Source: Apoderus coryli
Lineage: Eukaryota; Arthropoda; Insecta; Coleoptera; Attelabidae
NCBI GenBank assembly: GCA_911728435.2
Contig: OU452200.1
Coordinates: 2,757,130 to 2,821,129, forward strand
Reading direction: 5' to 3'
DNA length: 64,000 nt
The notes beneath the pieces were generated by a model, which saw nothing but the letters and a program-made list of their open reading frames with translations, was not told the DNA's origin and ran no database searches. Shown piece by piece: positions 27,401-34,429 of the stretch. Both the position numbers and the translations under genes were made by a program. How positions within the stretch are numbered: position 1 is the first letter of the stretch; every line of letters begins with the position of its first letter.

Positions 27401-29653
27401 CTTAAAAGACTTGAAATGTTAAAACAAAATTATACACACACTTGAAGTGTTAAAACCTTTAAAAATGTTAAAACAAAAATCAATTATTATACTCGTATAT
27501 TTAGATTCCCCATCCATTTTGAAGTGTTAAAACCTTGAAGTGTTAAACATAAGAAGAAGAATATCTAAGAAAAATCAATTATCTTGACAGATTGACCCAC
27601 TAGGTTACAGGGTGGTCGCACATTACCGTAGTATGATCTACTACTAAAAATAGGCATAAGTCAATATTCTCAAATGGAACACCCTGTATATTATCAGATA
27701 TTTTGAAAAACGATCAAATTTGCTTTCAAACGATATGTCATGTTCCTATACCTAAACTTTAAGGTTGTTATACACCCTACATTATATAAGACGATTAAAC
27801 TACTTACCGTACACAGCAACACACCTTTCTTCGCCGCTCTGAATCGATTGAACACATCCTTTCGCTCAATTTGATCCATCGACCCATGCAACTTAAATAA
27901 TTCCATATCCAACAGACCTCCCTCTTCATCGTCCTCATCGCTATCCTCAAAATCCTCGTCCAGTAACTGCACATCACGATTCTTCGGGATTTTCACCAAA
28001 CACTTCGTGAACAAATCATAGTGGTAATCCACCATTTGACCGGTAGCCATAAATACAAATATTTTAGAGGATTTTTGTAAGGATTTCGCCACTAAAACCG
28101 CACTCAAGGTAAATAATCGGTGCTTGACGCAGGTTATCATGAATTCCTGCTTGACAGTGTCAGGAATAATCATAAAATTAGGATTAATTGTATCGGATTC
28201 ATCCAATGCATCAATATAGACATGGTCCTTCATTGTAAAGTTCGCGAGTTCTGCAACTCCTTTCGTTAGAGTTGCGGAGAGTAGAAGGGTTTGTCGTGGA
28301 GTTATTGGCGATGTGGTGTCGGTGTTTATTGCTGTTTTGTCTTTTTGGTTGCCCCTTAAAAGGGCCATAGGATCGTAGCTTACTGCAGTTTTTGATTGAT
28401 CAATTTCTTCAACTAATCTAAGGAAAAAGGGATTGAAATATTAAAAACGATACTTAAGTGAAGCCCTAAGTGCTAGTTTTGACCAAAATAGGGCAGATTG
28501 CACTGCAAATTTTAATGTAACAACTAACCTAACAACGTCCTTCTTAAAACCCATATCGAGCAATCTGTCGGCTTCATCCAACACCAAACACTTGATATTT
28601 GTTAGCTTCAACGCTGCAGTATGTAATATGTGATCGAGTAAACGGCCTGGAGTCCCAATGAGTACGTGTACTCCTTTTCTTAAACGATCTTTTTCAGTTT
28701 TTCGGTTCTCACCACCACAGAGATGGCTCACAACTATCCATTGAAAACTCTAAGGAAAGATTACGTTAAAATATTGCAACAAAGTAAAGTAAAGTTGGAT
28801 ATTAGGTATTTACGTTTAGTTTTGCAAACAATTCATGTGTTTGTAAGGCTAGTTCTCTGGTAGGAACAACGATAATCACTTGACATCCATCGGATCGTTG
28901 GAGTTTTGGCTCGGCATTTAGCAAAGACTCCAAAATTGGTACAGCGTATGTTAAAGTTTTTCCTGATCCAGTTTGAGACCTAACCTGAAAATCACAACAA
29001 GTATACAAATATAGACAACTACAACTGACCAAATTGGGCTTAAATCCAGCAGTAAATTGTAAGCAATTAATTTCAATTTACCTAAGTTCTATGCGTTAAA
29101 ATAATTAACTTACCAAAACATTTCCACCATTTAAGATGACCGGAATAGCTTTAGCCTGTACATTAGTCAACGTAGTAAAATTATGCTTCTCCAAGTTTGA
29201 TTTTAAATATTTATGAATATCTAAATCATTCACTTTCATCGTAGCACTAAACACCTTTTCCACAACTGATTTACCTTTAATATTAGGGTCTAACGTATGT
29301 TTTTTATATTTTTCAGAAAATAAAGAATGTGTTGCCTGTTTGTTAGATGTAGTATTTTCATTATTGATTGTCTGTAATTGTTTGTCTTTTTTCTTTTTAC
29401 GTTTGACTAATCCACCCAGATTATTTTGAGGTACAGCAACTTTAGGAGTTGTACTTGTAACACTATCAAGAGAATTTTTATTAACACTCGACTTAAGAAT
29501 TTTTTTAATAGGTTTAGTTACATTTTCTTCATTATTATTTGATAAATTGATTTTATTATTCGTACTTGTAACACGTTTTTTAGCAAACACTTTACCAACA
29601 CCAGGCTGTTTTGCTTTGCTGGTTTTAAAAGAAAATTGAAACGTACCACTCAT
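9379..29653 (-). CDS. DDX31: DDX31/Dbp7-type DEAD-box RNA helicase, eight exons
   Basis: An ATP-dependent RNA helicase of the DDX31/Dbp7 family, which acts in the nucleolus in large-subunit ribosome assembly. Exons (high to low coordinate): 29653-29114, 28984-28814, 28749-28529, 28417-27808, 18920-18730, 15902-15754, 15666-15468, 9496-9379. All junctions are GT..AG and in phase; total 2199 nt, 732 aa plus stop. Motifs: Q-motif Gln166, GSGKT 186-190, PTREL 221-225, GTPGR 269-273, DEAD 295-298, SAT 358-360, DVAARG 515-520, HRVGRTGR 543-550. The DUF4217-like C-terminal domain spans about 590-690, and a basic KRKRK signal at 704-708 is near the end. An acidic insert (DEDFEDSDEDDEE) sits in helicase lobe 2. 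The Met at 29653 starts a Lys-rich N-terminus usual for the family. Introns 4 (8.9 kb), 5 (2.8 kb) and 7 (6.0 kb) are full of repeats; the others are 64-129 bp. No coding damage is seen, so the gene is probably functional. Confidence 0.92.
9782..9806 (-). ncRNA. Hammerhead-core-like motif (candidate)
   Basis: The minus strand reads CTGACGA, a perfect hairpin GGCG-AAAA-CGCC, then GAAAC. CUGANGA...GAAA around stem II is the hammerhead ribozyme core, and degenerate hammerheads are known from Penelope-like retroelements. I cannot place stems I and III or the cleavage site with confidence, so activity is not claimed. Confidence 0.3.
9890..10780 (-). pseudogene. CR1-like LINE ORF2 relic in DDX31 intron 7 flank
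   Basis: Minus-strand frames, broken by shifts, read 'DTIVNAFADYFESLF' (about 10740), 'FSKAFDRLDHIIIKLK' (palm motif A region), 'TTSGAPQGSSLAPFIFAIF' (motif B) and, near 9980, 'HFDRLERVQRTFLKNI' (C-terminal block). The FADD box is damaged. It is in the same sense as DDX31 and lies inside intron 7 (9497-15467). It is a dead copy with several frameshifts and deletions. Confidence 0.75.
11075..12081. mobile_element. 1.0 kb long-inverted-repeat element
   Basis: The ends ACTGTGTCCAAGATAA (11077) and TTATCTTGGATACAGT (near 12080) are reverse complements. Homology of the arms continues for over 300 bp on each side, for example TTTTTGAAAAACCATCATCA against its complement at about 11820-11840. The core (about 11430-11750) is unique and non-coding. 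A single diverged arm lies at 20690-20850, so this is a dispersed family. It lies in DDX31 intron 7. Confidence 0.75.
12450..13762 (+). pseudogene. CR1/Jockey-like reverse transcriptase, broken
   Basis: Three overlapping frames together cover most of the reverse transcriptase. 12450-12794 holds 'KPKMTSGPDNIPSFFL' and ends in a stop where KSG is expected. 12795-13110 holds 'ENYRPISILSNFSKIFE' and 'SKAFDRIDHAIL'. 13170-13762 holds 'GAPQGSNLAALLFAIYVND', the catalytic 'LLFADDLKLY', 'CKLMSFTR' and 'DLGVIMDSEITFDAHI'. One stop (about 12793) and frameshifts near 13100-13180 kill it. The endonuclease is absent. Confidence 0.85.
13943..15212 (+). mobile_element. Tc1/mariner-type transposon (DD37D-like), defective
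   Basis: The terminal inverted repeats begin T[C/T]GGGTC[C/T]GCCA and end in A/T runs (left 13943-13973, right 15184-15212). TA target duplications flank at 13941-13942 and 15213-15214. It inserted in the 3' UTR of the LINE at 12400-15296. The encoded transposase is a pseudogene. Length (1.27 kb) and structure fit an almost full-length element with a small internal deletion. Confidence 0.88.
14056..15109 (+). pseudogene. Tc1/mariner-type transposase, three defects
   Basis: The N-terminal helix-turn-helix part starts MVVYTLEQRWEILRHYFEN. Catalytic blocks are 'IIFSDEAH', 'WFQQDGATCHTA' and 'PPRSCDLTPLDYYLWG'. There are 36 residues between the second and third Asp, like maT/DD37D relatives. Defects: an in-frame TAG at 14426, a short deletion after SDEAH that removes the usual loop, a frameshift near 14600, and a TAG at 15005 before the C-terminus (to 15109). 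It is not functional. Confidence 0.88.
15468..15666 (-). CDS. DDX31: DDX31-like exon 7
   Basis: Acceptor CTTTAG, first codon G|CA completes Ala628. It encodes 'YNSWSRFYNTYPTKMWEIFN' and 'VNLGHYVTSFGLKETP', the conserved DUF4217-type C-terminal domain of DDX31/Dbp7 helicases. It ends CATAG before donor GTAAGA. Reading through without splicing would hit a TAA at once, so splicing to exon 8 fits best. Confidence 0.9.
15754..15902 (-). CDS. DDX31: DDX31-like exon 6
   Basis: Acceptor GTGTTCAG and donor GTGAGC. The first T completes Phe578 and the last G begins Ala628. It encodes 'LKEHHADDFLKHLCDF' and 'LLQKRFETALEKDKELHRAA', the linker from helicase lobe 2 into the C-terminal domain. Intron 6 is only 87 bp. 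Confidence 0.9.
15903..16320. other. Intron 5 sequence, unassigned
   Basis: Between exon 6 and the inverted-repeat element. A minus-strand frame at 16192-15989 looks protein-like but I recognise no family, and it lacks exon signals in phase with DDX31. I leave it unassigned. Confidence 0.35.
16321..18186. mobile_element. 1.87 kb element with ~450-bp inverted repeats
   Basis: The left arm starts CCAGGGTCGATAATTTT (16321) and the right arm ends ATTATTGACCCTGG (18186). The arms match over about 450 bp (16321-16770 and 17746-18186) with scattered differences. The unique core carries a LINE ORF1-like fragment (16921-17724) with a short (ATTT)n run at its end. A foldback-like DNA element that took in a LINE piece is the simplest reading. 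It lies in DDX31 intron 5. Confidence 0.8.
16921..17724 (+). pseudogene. LINE ORF1-like fragment with PHD-type finger
   Basis: A 267-codon open frame. Residues about 46-90 contain the second half of a PHD-like zinc finger ('FCENWYHIKCVDLT' then 'HWKCPSCLRETVRR'). Residues about 200-260 carry 'SRKVIIFGQPEGSVEEDL' and 'VNRVGTLGRQ', as in ORF1 proteins of CR1/Jockey LINEs. The first metal ligands of the finger are missing, and the N-terminal 35 residues come from the surrounding element, so the protein is a 5'-truncated, fused relic. It ends next to an (ATTT)n tail at about 17725-17745. Confidence 0.65.
18394..18530. mobile_element. 137-bp MITE, mariner-type ends
   Basis: The left end CAGGGTTATTCACGCTTTAT and right end ATAAAGCGTGGATAACCCTG are inverted repeats with one difference, flanked by TA on both sides (18392-18393 and 18531-18532). 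It is non-coding. A TA duplication fits the Tc1/mariner superfamily. Confidence 0.8.
18730..18920 (-). CDS. DDX31: DDX31-like exon 5
   Basis: Acceptor TTTAAAG, donor GTAAGT. It begins DVAARGVDVP (helicase motif V), directly continuing GVLLCT of exon 4 in phase 0. It contains 'YLHRVGRTGRAGKTG' (motif VI) and ends in KLQKHKV plus two bases of the next codon. It is separated from exon 4 by an 8.9 kb intron. Confidence 0.94.
18960..19430 (-). pseudogene. Ty3/gypsy-type integrase fragment
   Basis: Read on the minus strand: 'ILSDHGSQFTSKVWEKT' (integrase core Asp block), 'FRHPQANSAERVMRELG', then 'FLNNVVHETTGFTPSELHFG' and 'KFEPRELVLL'. These are the integrase core and the following chromodomain-less region of a Ty3/gypsy-type LTR retrotransposon. 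It is a fragment of about 150 codons with no LTR, protease or reverse transcriptase nearby. It begins only 40 bp from DDX31 exon 5. Inactive relic. Confidence 0.8.
19495..19923 (+). CDS. Acidic low-complexity ORF, unknown
   Basis: A 142-codon frame dominated by D, E, S, N and K, including a run of about eight Glu near its middle. No domain is recognisable. In the same frame just upstream lies 'IIKWFKQAREVDEIRAKDEG' followed by one stop. It lies in DDX31 intron 4 on the opposite strand. It may be a fragment of a captured or retroposed gene, or chance purine-rich sequence. Low support as a real gene. Confidence 0.25.
   Translation: MVNGLSSNDIDRESQNSQDKDPTSTMMDGDGAESATEEEKANNDAHVSSQDSEEKDNVEEEEEEEDDGVGEVNDKDNKEMSGKSNDNENEQSNDDEEEDKDEGSVVTSESGSQTSKLTSKEDENNRNQHDSATQDVVEVNNK
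20181..20462. repeat. Inverted-repeat element, 38-bp arms
   Basis: AATTGAAGAGCTTGGCGGCA (20190 region) is matched by its reverse complement at about 20440-20460, giving arms of about 38 bp around 200 bp of AT-rich non-coding DNA. Nearby CACCCTGTA motifs (20172 and 20563) suggest MITE ends of the ACAGGG type. Confidence 0.5.
20690..20850. repeat. Single arm of the 11-12 kb inverted-repeat family
   Basis: It matches the left arm of the 11075-12081 element, including GAAAAGCACTTTCTCATTGT, GACGTTTCGTTTTTG and a GGATTTTTTATTGTTAAAT block. Only one arm is present, so it is a fragment or a solo end. Confidence 0.65.
21343..23135 (-). mobile_element. CR1/Jockey-like LINE, 5'-truncated, minus strand
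   Basis: The minus-strand element lies in DDX31 intron 4, in the same sense as the gene. Broken frames from 23098 to 21480 carry the reverse transcriptase and its C-terminus. The 3' end at about 21343-21410 reads CAATAAATGCTATTATTATT on the minus strand, a polyadenylation-like signal with a short tandem tail. The 5' end is truncated near 23135. Confidence 0.8.
21480..23098 (-). pseudogene. LINE reverse transcriptase, frameshifted
   Basis: Three minus-strand frames cover it. 23098-22556 has 'RRLSNRMTSGPDGLPSFFV' and 'EWKRSKVVPILKSGD'. 22568-22260 has 'FTKAFDRMDHVILMQKL' and 'TAASGVPQGSNLGPLF'. 22293-21480 has the catalytic 'LIFADDFKLY', 'NPSKCKYISFTR', 'VRSKLEYGSLIW' and a long C-terminus. 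The NYRPI block is damaged by a small deletion near 22700. At least two frameshifts make it non-functional. Confidence 0.85.
23516..23543 (-). ncRNA. Hammerhead-core-like motif (candidate)
   Basis: The minus strand reads CTGATGA, a 16-nt spacer, then CGAAAC and ATGTTTG. The spacer pairs only weakly (GG...CC). The pattern resembles degenerate hammerheads of Penelope-like retroelements, and the flanks show no coding relic. Function is not claimed. Confidence 0.25.
23841..23891. repeat. Half of a 74-bp MITE family
   Basis: CAAAAAAATCGTCCTCAGGC followed by AGTCATCTTTAACACCCTGTA is the reverse complement of most of the small element at 56159-56232. It is a partial copy. Confidence 0.6.
24441..27560. 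repeat. 232-bp higher-order tandem repeat array
   Basis: About nine head-to-tail copies of a 232-bp unit run from about 25030 to 27330; the anchor TGGATTCCTGATCC recurs at 25271, 25503, 25735, 25967, 26199, 26435, 26667 and 26899. Each unit holds three related monomers of about 73-82 bp sharing TTGAAATGTTAAAACAAA and ATTTTTGGATTC. Degenerate single monomers flank both sides (24441-25030, 27330-27560). Two units (anchors 26199 and 26899) share a 4-bp insertion and other variants, showing a 700-bp block duplication. It is non-coding and sits inside DDX31 intron 4. Confidence 0.92.
27606..27688. repeat. Short ACAGGGTG...CACCCTGT element
   Basis: TTACAGGGTGGTCGC and ACACCCTGTATA bound 83 bp. A similar ACAGGGTGGTCAC occurs at 24463, so the satellite array lies between two like ends. 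The inverted repeat is only about 10 bp, so this is tentative. Confidence 0.35.
27808..28417 (-). CDS. DDX31: DDX31-like exon 4
   Basis: It covers 'LVEEIDQSKTAVSYDPMALL', 'RQTLLLSATLTKGV' (motif III), 'SSKIFVFMATGQMVDYHYDL', an acidic insert, 'LFKLHGSMDQIERKDVFNRF' and ends GVLLCT before donor GTAAGT. The acceptor is CCTTAG. This is the end of lobe 1 and most of lobe 2 of the helicase core. Confidence 0.94.
28529..28749 (-). CDS. DDX31: DDX31-like exon 3
   Basis: Acceptor CCTTAG, donor GTTAGT. It encodes 'WIVVSHLCGGENRKTEKDRL', 'HVLIGTPGRLLDHI' (motif Ib) and 'LVLDEADRLLDMGF' (motif II, the ATPase Walker B box). It ends with two bases of Arg311. Confidence 0.94.
28814..28984 (-). CDS. DDX31: DDX31-like exon 2
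   Basis: Acceptor ATTTTCAG, donor GTAAAT, 57 codons in phase 0 at both ends. It holds 'VRSQTGSGKTLTYAVPILES' (motif I, Walker A) and 'VPTRELALQTHELF' (motif Ia). Confidence 0.94.
29114..29653 (-). CDS. DDX31: DDX31-like exon 1 with start codon
   Basis: The ATG at 29653 opens 180 codons ending NVL before donor GTAAGT. The first 140 residues are a Lys/Asn/Ser-rich N-terminal extension with basic clusters such as KRKKKKDK, expected for a nucleolar protein. The Q-motif region 'HNFTTLTNVQAKAIPVIL' closes the exon. No upstream in-frame ATG is visible before AT-rich leader sequence. Confidence 0.92.
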
Positions 29654-31399
29654 CTTGAACTTTAATATATATGAATAAATACAATTTAATAATTAATTAA
29701 CACTTGATATATTTATATAGGTATTTGGTAGATATTTATTTTATACACAATATTTTATAACATAAGTAAGGTTATGTTGAATAAAGACTAAAATAAAAAC
29801 ACATGGTAAAGTAAACAGCTGATCTAGCGCTCGAGTATTTTAGAGGTATGCAACCCACAATACTGCCGCTCTGTGGATAAAAGCCAGGGGCGTATTTAGA
29901 ATAGTTTTTTGTAGAATAAAGTTGGTTTTAATGAAAAAATATAATTATTACGTTATATTTTAGCACATGTTGAATATGCAAAGTTAAAGTGGACGGTTGT
30001 TGATTCTTCTTTCAAAAATATGTTAAACTGACGATTGACACCAAAAAGTTTAATTTTTTATATTTTTTCATTTATAAATATACAGGGTAGTTTCAAAGTA
30101 TTCGTCAAGTGTTTAACTACATAATCAGCTTCTAAAAAGATAGAAAAACAGTTTTGATTGCAGTAAATTTTTGTAGCGTAATACTGTTCGACAGGTGAGG
30201 AATTAATTAATTTTGAAAAAGTCTGCATCACATGGCATTTTCTTTTATTATTAGAGGCAAGTGAAATTTAGTGACGCAGTTAGTTTTTGCTTGCATAAAA
30301 ACCAAAAATGAGGTATACTATTTTTGTTGGGCGACTTGCTTTACCTGTCAAATTTGACACTTTTTTTTAAAAACCGATATTCTTAGTCCTAAGTACAACA
30401 TTTTTGATACAAAGTTTATTTACGACAGGTTATTAAGTGCTATATGGTTAAATTGCACTTGAGCGCATAATAACTGTAAAATCATGTCGTTATTTGTAAA
30501 ACTCTTACAGATAAATTAACTTTGGACTACGATTATCAGTTTTTGAAGCAAAATGAATTGTTGTAGTAAAAATATTTGCGTAAATAAGCATTAGTATGTC
30601 AGATTATGTAAAATCAAATAATGCTGCTTCAACAAATGTAAAAGGAATATACAGGGCCTGGCAAAATAGTCGAAAATTTGACAAAAATTTAAAATTATTT
30701 TAAATTGTCTAAATTTTAAACCTCGATGGAAGATGGAAAACCAAACAATTTCAAATTAAATCTTCAAAAACAAGGGCACTTTTTGACCTTTTTAATAAAA
30801 CATGTCAAATTTGATTCATGAATCAAGTTCTTTGCTGGTTATTTTGCATCTGATTACCTGCTGGAGCTGTGAAATGGAGTTGCGTGTATTCTTGTAGACA
30901 CCCAAAGCAAAATGTGGTAGGCGGTACTATGTGGCTATATCTTCCAAGTAAATGCTCAAAACAGCCAATTATGCCTCCGGACCAGGCCTATTCACGATTT
31001 GGAGACTTCAATTCCTCTGTTATTTGGAGTTTGTACGGGCGTAACCGCAAATCTTTTGTTAAAATTCGCTCTGTATTGGCATACTTATCGATTTGCTTGG
31101 ATTTTCAGCAACAAACAATGATAATAATTATGAAGCATGCCGAGGGATTTGGATTAAGTTTGCTGCTATTTTTTTTTGGCTGCATTCTAAATGTCCTAAT
31201 ACTAAACTCATATGACTATATTTATTTTCACTATTTATCTCTACTATTTATTTCATTATTATTTATATGTTACAACACTGTTCGCTATCTATTGACTGAT
31301 TCCTCGTCGACAGTTACGTTGGCCTTATATAAGATTTGCCCCCTTTCTCGAACGCTTCCAGAGACTAGGCGAACATTTTGGCTACGTATGTCCATCTAG
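29654..31399. other. DDX31 5' flank and unassigned DNA
   Basis: The 5' flank of DDX31 is AT-rich with no certain promoter element. ACAGGG-type MITE ends occur near 30083 and 30651. The 176-codon plus frame at 30869-31399 shows no family motif; its last part (about 31330-31395) resembles 41650-41740, so it is probably repeat-derived rather than a gene. Confidence 0.45.
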
Positions 31400-31640
31400 A
31401 TCCATGGCGGAATTAATTTCCGTCTACAAGTACACTTCATCGGTTTACAAGTTGCTAAATTATTCACACACAAGAAGGGTGTTGTTAATCAAATAGACAC
31501 ATTTTCCACCGAGGAATTTCTAACACAAAACATAGAGTCTCCTAATAAAGTTGTAGAAGTTAGACGTATGAAACGTAAAAAAATATTGGAAAACAATAAA
31601 ATTGAATACATTGATAGACAATTTTTATATGATAGATAAT
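31400..31640 (+). pseudogene. LINE ORF1 (gag-like) fragment, tentative
   Basis: A plus frame of 80 codons directly after a TAG reads 'LQVHFIGLQVAKLFTHKKG', 'NQIDTFSTEEFLTQNIES' and 'VVEVRRMKRKKI', ending at TAA 31637-31639. The last block resembles the pre-zinc-knuckle region of I/Jockey ORF1 proteins. There is no zinc finger. Assignment is an inference from pattern only. Confidence 0.35.
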
Positions 31641-31739
31641 GCTTCTTTGATTGATCATGATAAATAAATCTATATTTGTCAAAAAAATTTAATAATTTTG
31701 TAGACAGGTAAACTAACAAAACATAAGAATACTTACTCA

Positions 31740-32310
31740 AAAGACTGCAGCGCACCTTTATATGCCACAGATTTAGTTTTGGCAGTGTTCAAGCACAACA
31801 GGTTAGAGTCACACCATGATTTGATGGCGATTAAGTCTTTGGATTGGTACTATGAAGAGCCACACTATCCGGGCCGCACCAAGTGAAACTAGTATCATCA
31901 GCAAAGAGACATACTTTACCGCTGATGTCTAGGCACGTAATGTCGTTGATAAATAGCAAAAACAAAATAGGACCCAACACCGAACCCTGTCGAACTCCAC
32001 AATCCATCGGCCTGCAAGAAGACACAGCCGCATTGACCCTCACACACTGACTTCTGTTGCTAAGGTACGACGTAAACCATCCCAGTGGAACCCCCCGAAT
32101 TCCGTAGTGCTGTATCTTGTTAATTAGGATGTTATGACTTACACAGTCGAATGCTTTGGAGAAATGACAGAAAATTGATGCTGTAAAGTGGAGATTGTTC
32201 AAGTTGGAGTAAACATTGTTGAAGACGGCGAATATAGCATCATTAGTGCATTTGTTAGCTAAAAATCCAAATTGTTGGCTAGTTAATACTTCATATTCCG
32301 AGAAGATCGA
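31740..32310 (-). pseudogene. CR1-like reverse transcriptase fragment
   Basis: Minus-strand reading gives 'LTSQQFGFLANKCTNDAIF', 'IFCHFSKAFDCVSHNILINK', 'YLSNRSQCVRV', 'GVRQGSVLGPILFLLFINDI' and the catalytic 'VCLFADDTSFTW'. After a frameshift near 31850 it reads 'IKSWCDSNLLCLNTAKTK'. Endonuclease and C-terminus are missing. It is related to, but distinct from, the fragment at 62048-62596. Confidence 0.85.
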
Positions 32311-34429
32311 TTTTAAGCGCGGAACGATTCAAATGAGCCTGGAGGACGCATGTCACTTTTTCGGTATCTGTTATACAAACATGAGTTCAGTTTGGGCCGC
32401 CCCCTGTTAAAACTCTATCAGTTAATAAAGGAGTTTACAAAACTAAACGTTGTAGAGAGAAAAACTTATTCGCATATATGAAGTTCATTGAAGAATAATA
32501 AATATTATTACCCAAGTTCCGACTAAAACCAAACAAGCAAAAAACTTTTTTTCCCCCCCGAAACACCGTACTGTAGAATTTCCATTTGGATGAAATCCAA
32601 TTTTTAGAGGTTTTGGTTAGTGCGAGAGAGGAGTGCGGTGTGTTGTGCGACGATGCCATTATTCAAATGCGGAGATTTATAGTCGAAGCGCTCTAAACCT
32701 CCTCTCTATGTACACACACACACACCATCACACAGATATATATATATATAAATTCCGCCGAAAATACGAGAAAATGGTTTGACTCGATTCTAATTTATTG
32801 CCGCAACGCTCGGGTGCCAACCAAATTGTTACAAAACTCGAATGTAAACTCACAAAGACACGCCATTCTAGTTTTACTGCTGCCCCTTAATATACTGCCA
32901 CCGACGATTGCAATGGTTTGGTGGGGTGGCAAAGGGAGCGGGTTATACGTAATATAGCGGTATATTCGAATTTATAACTTATTGGCCTTTTTATGAACTA
33001 GTAAGCGAATAGAGATAAATTGGTGATGTCAGTGTCGTATCTACAGTTTGTTGCTAATATTTATTAGCATGATATATTTTTACAAATGAAATGAAATAAC
33101 GCCACCTTGTGGCGAAATGCGGAACTTGAAAATAATTTCTAGAATTTTTTCATGACCACTTTAATTGAAAAAAAAAATTCCCCAAGGGTCTACGACCAAT
33201 AGTTTCCGAGATACAGCCGCTGGGCCACGCTTAGTGCAATGCAATTTTTGATGAACGCCATTTATTGAATTTTCTAAGGACTGATTCAACGATCCTCGTA
33301 ACAGTTTCTGAAAGAATTTAGTTTCAATGACTAGAATTGCATGAAACGTATTAAAATAAAAGAAATTTCCAAAACATTTACAAAATTTATTGGAACATAA
33401 TTATTTTAGCCCATAATAACCTAGACCGAATAATGAAATTTCGGACGTTGGATACTTAGACCGTGTCGGACTTAAACCACAATATATTTAATAAAATAAT
33501 CAATCATGGCGTTAGGGTTGACAAGAAAGTTATAGCCGTATTCGCTACACATACAACTGAAAAGGATGAATTACTTCAATGGGGTGAACCGCACATTTAT
33601 ATGTTTTAGGGGGTGGTTGTTAATGGACCACTAATGCCACGGCTAATTCCCACAAATTATCATGAAACACACACTTATACATACATTGGGAATTAGGAAT
33701 TACGATCATAATAGAAGCTTTTCGATTCGACTTTGTGTGTTACGAAAATTGATTGCTTAAACGTGCTACCACTTTATGTATTTAAGAGACGTAGACAATA
33801 GTCATACAGGGCTATAATAAAGATAATAAAATTTGGAATCTAGTGACACTTTGATATACAAGGATCTAGGACGTATATAGTACATCAGTTTGCGGTTTAA
33901 ATTGAGATGTATAGATTGAAGTCCACCTGTTTGACTGGTAAACTCTGTTTCTACAAAAGGAACCATAACACGAATTTACAAGTGCTAGAAGATTCAATAG
34001 TTCTGCAAAAACAACCATAGTTGATTAGAATTCCCGGAAATACAACAATTGTCCCGGACAATGGCTGTTTTTATCAGAATTCTAGGTGGCGTGTACATGC
34101 CGCGTCGTTTACGTTGTTTCCACTTTTCAGGGTAATCTTATTTGGCTTTTTATTATTATTTTGCTTAGTAGTAGAATTTAATATGTCTGATGGTCTAATG
34201 CCATTTTTTATGCCAAATCCAAAGCCGCCTATGTCAGTAATGGTGTTTAAAATATCTGCTGATCCAAACTAAGCAGTCTTACACCGGCGCCTAGGAAACA
34301 ATACATCTGCGAAAGCGAAAAAAACTTGTCATCGAACTGACATTAAGTCCTTTATACCAAGATGAAATTCAAATCAAACCCCAAAAGCTAGGTTTCTTAA
34401 GAAATCTGGCTAAATGTCTGAAAACTCCT
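32311..34429. other. Intergenic DNA with (CA)n/(TA)n tract
   Basis: A (CA)n plus (TA)n microsatellite lies at about 32709-32750. No gene or RNA was recognised. Open frames at 32216-32410, 32435-32659 and 34021-34272 have no known motif. Confidence 0.45.

Noticed and set aside
24441..27560. CRISPR array
   Set aside because: The units are contiguous 232-bp tandem repeats without unique spacers, in a eukaryotic intron.
30869..31399. 176-codon open frame as a gene
   Set aside because: No domain, mixed hydrophobic and random composition, and its end matches a repeat near 41650. Probably repeat-derived.
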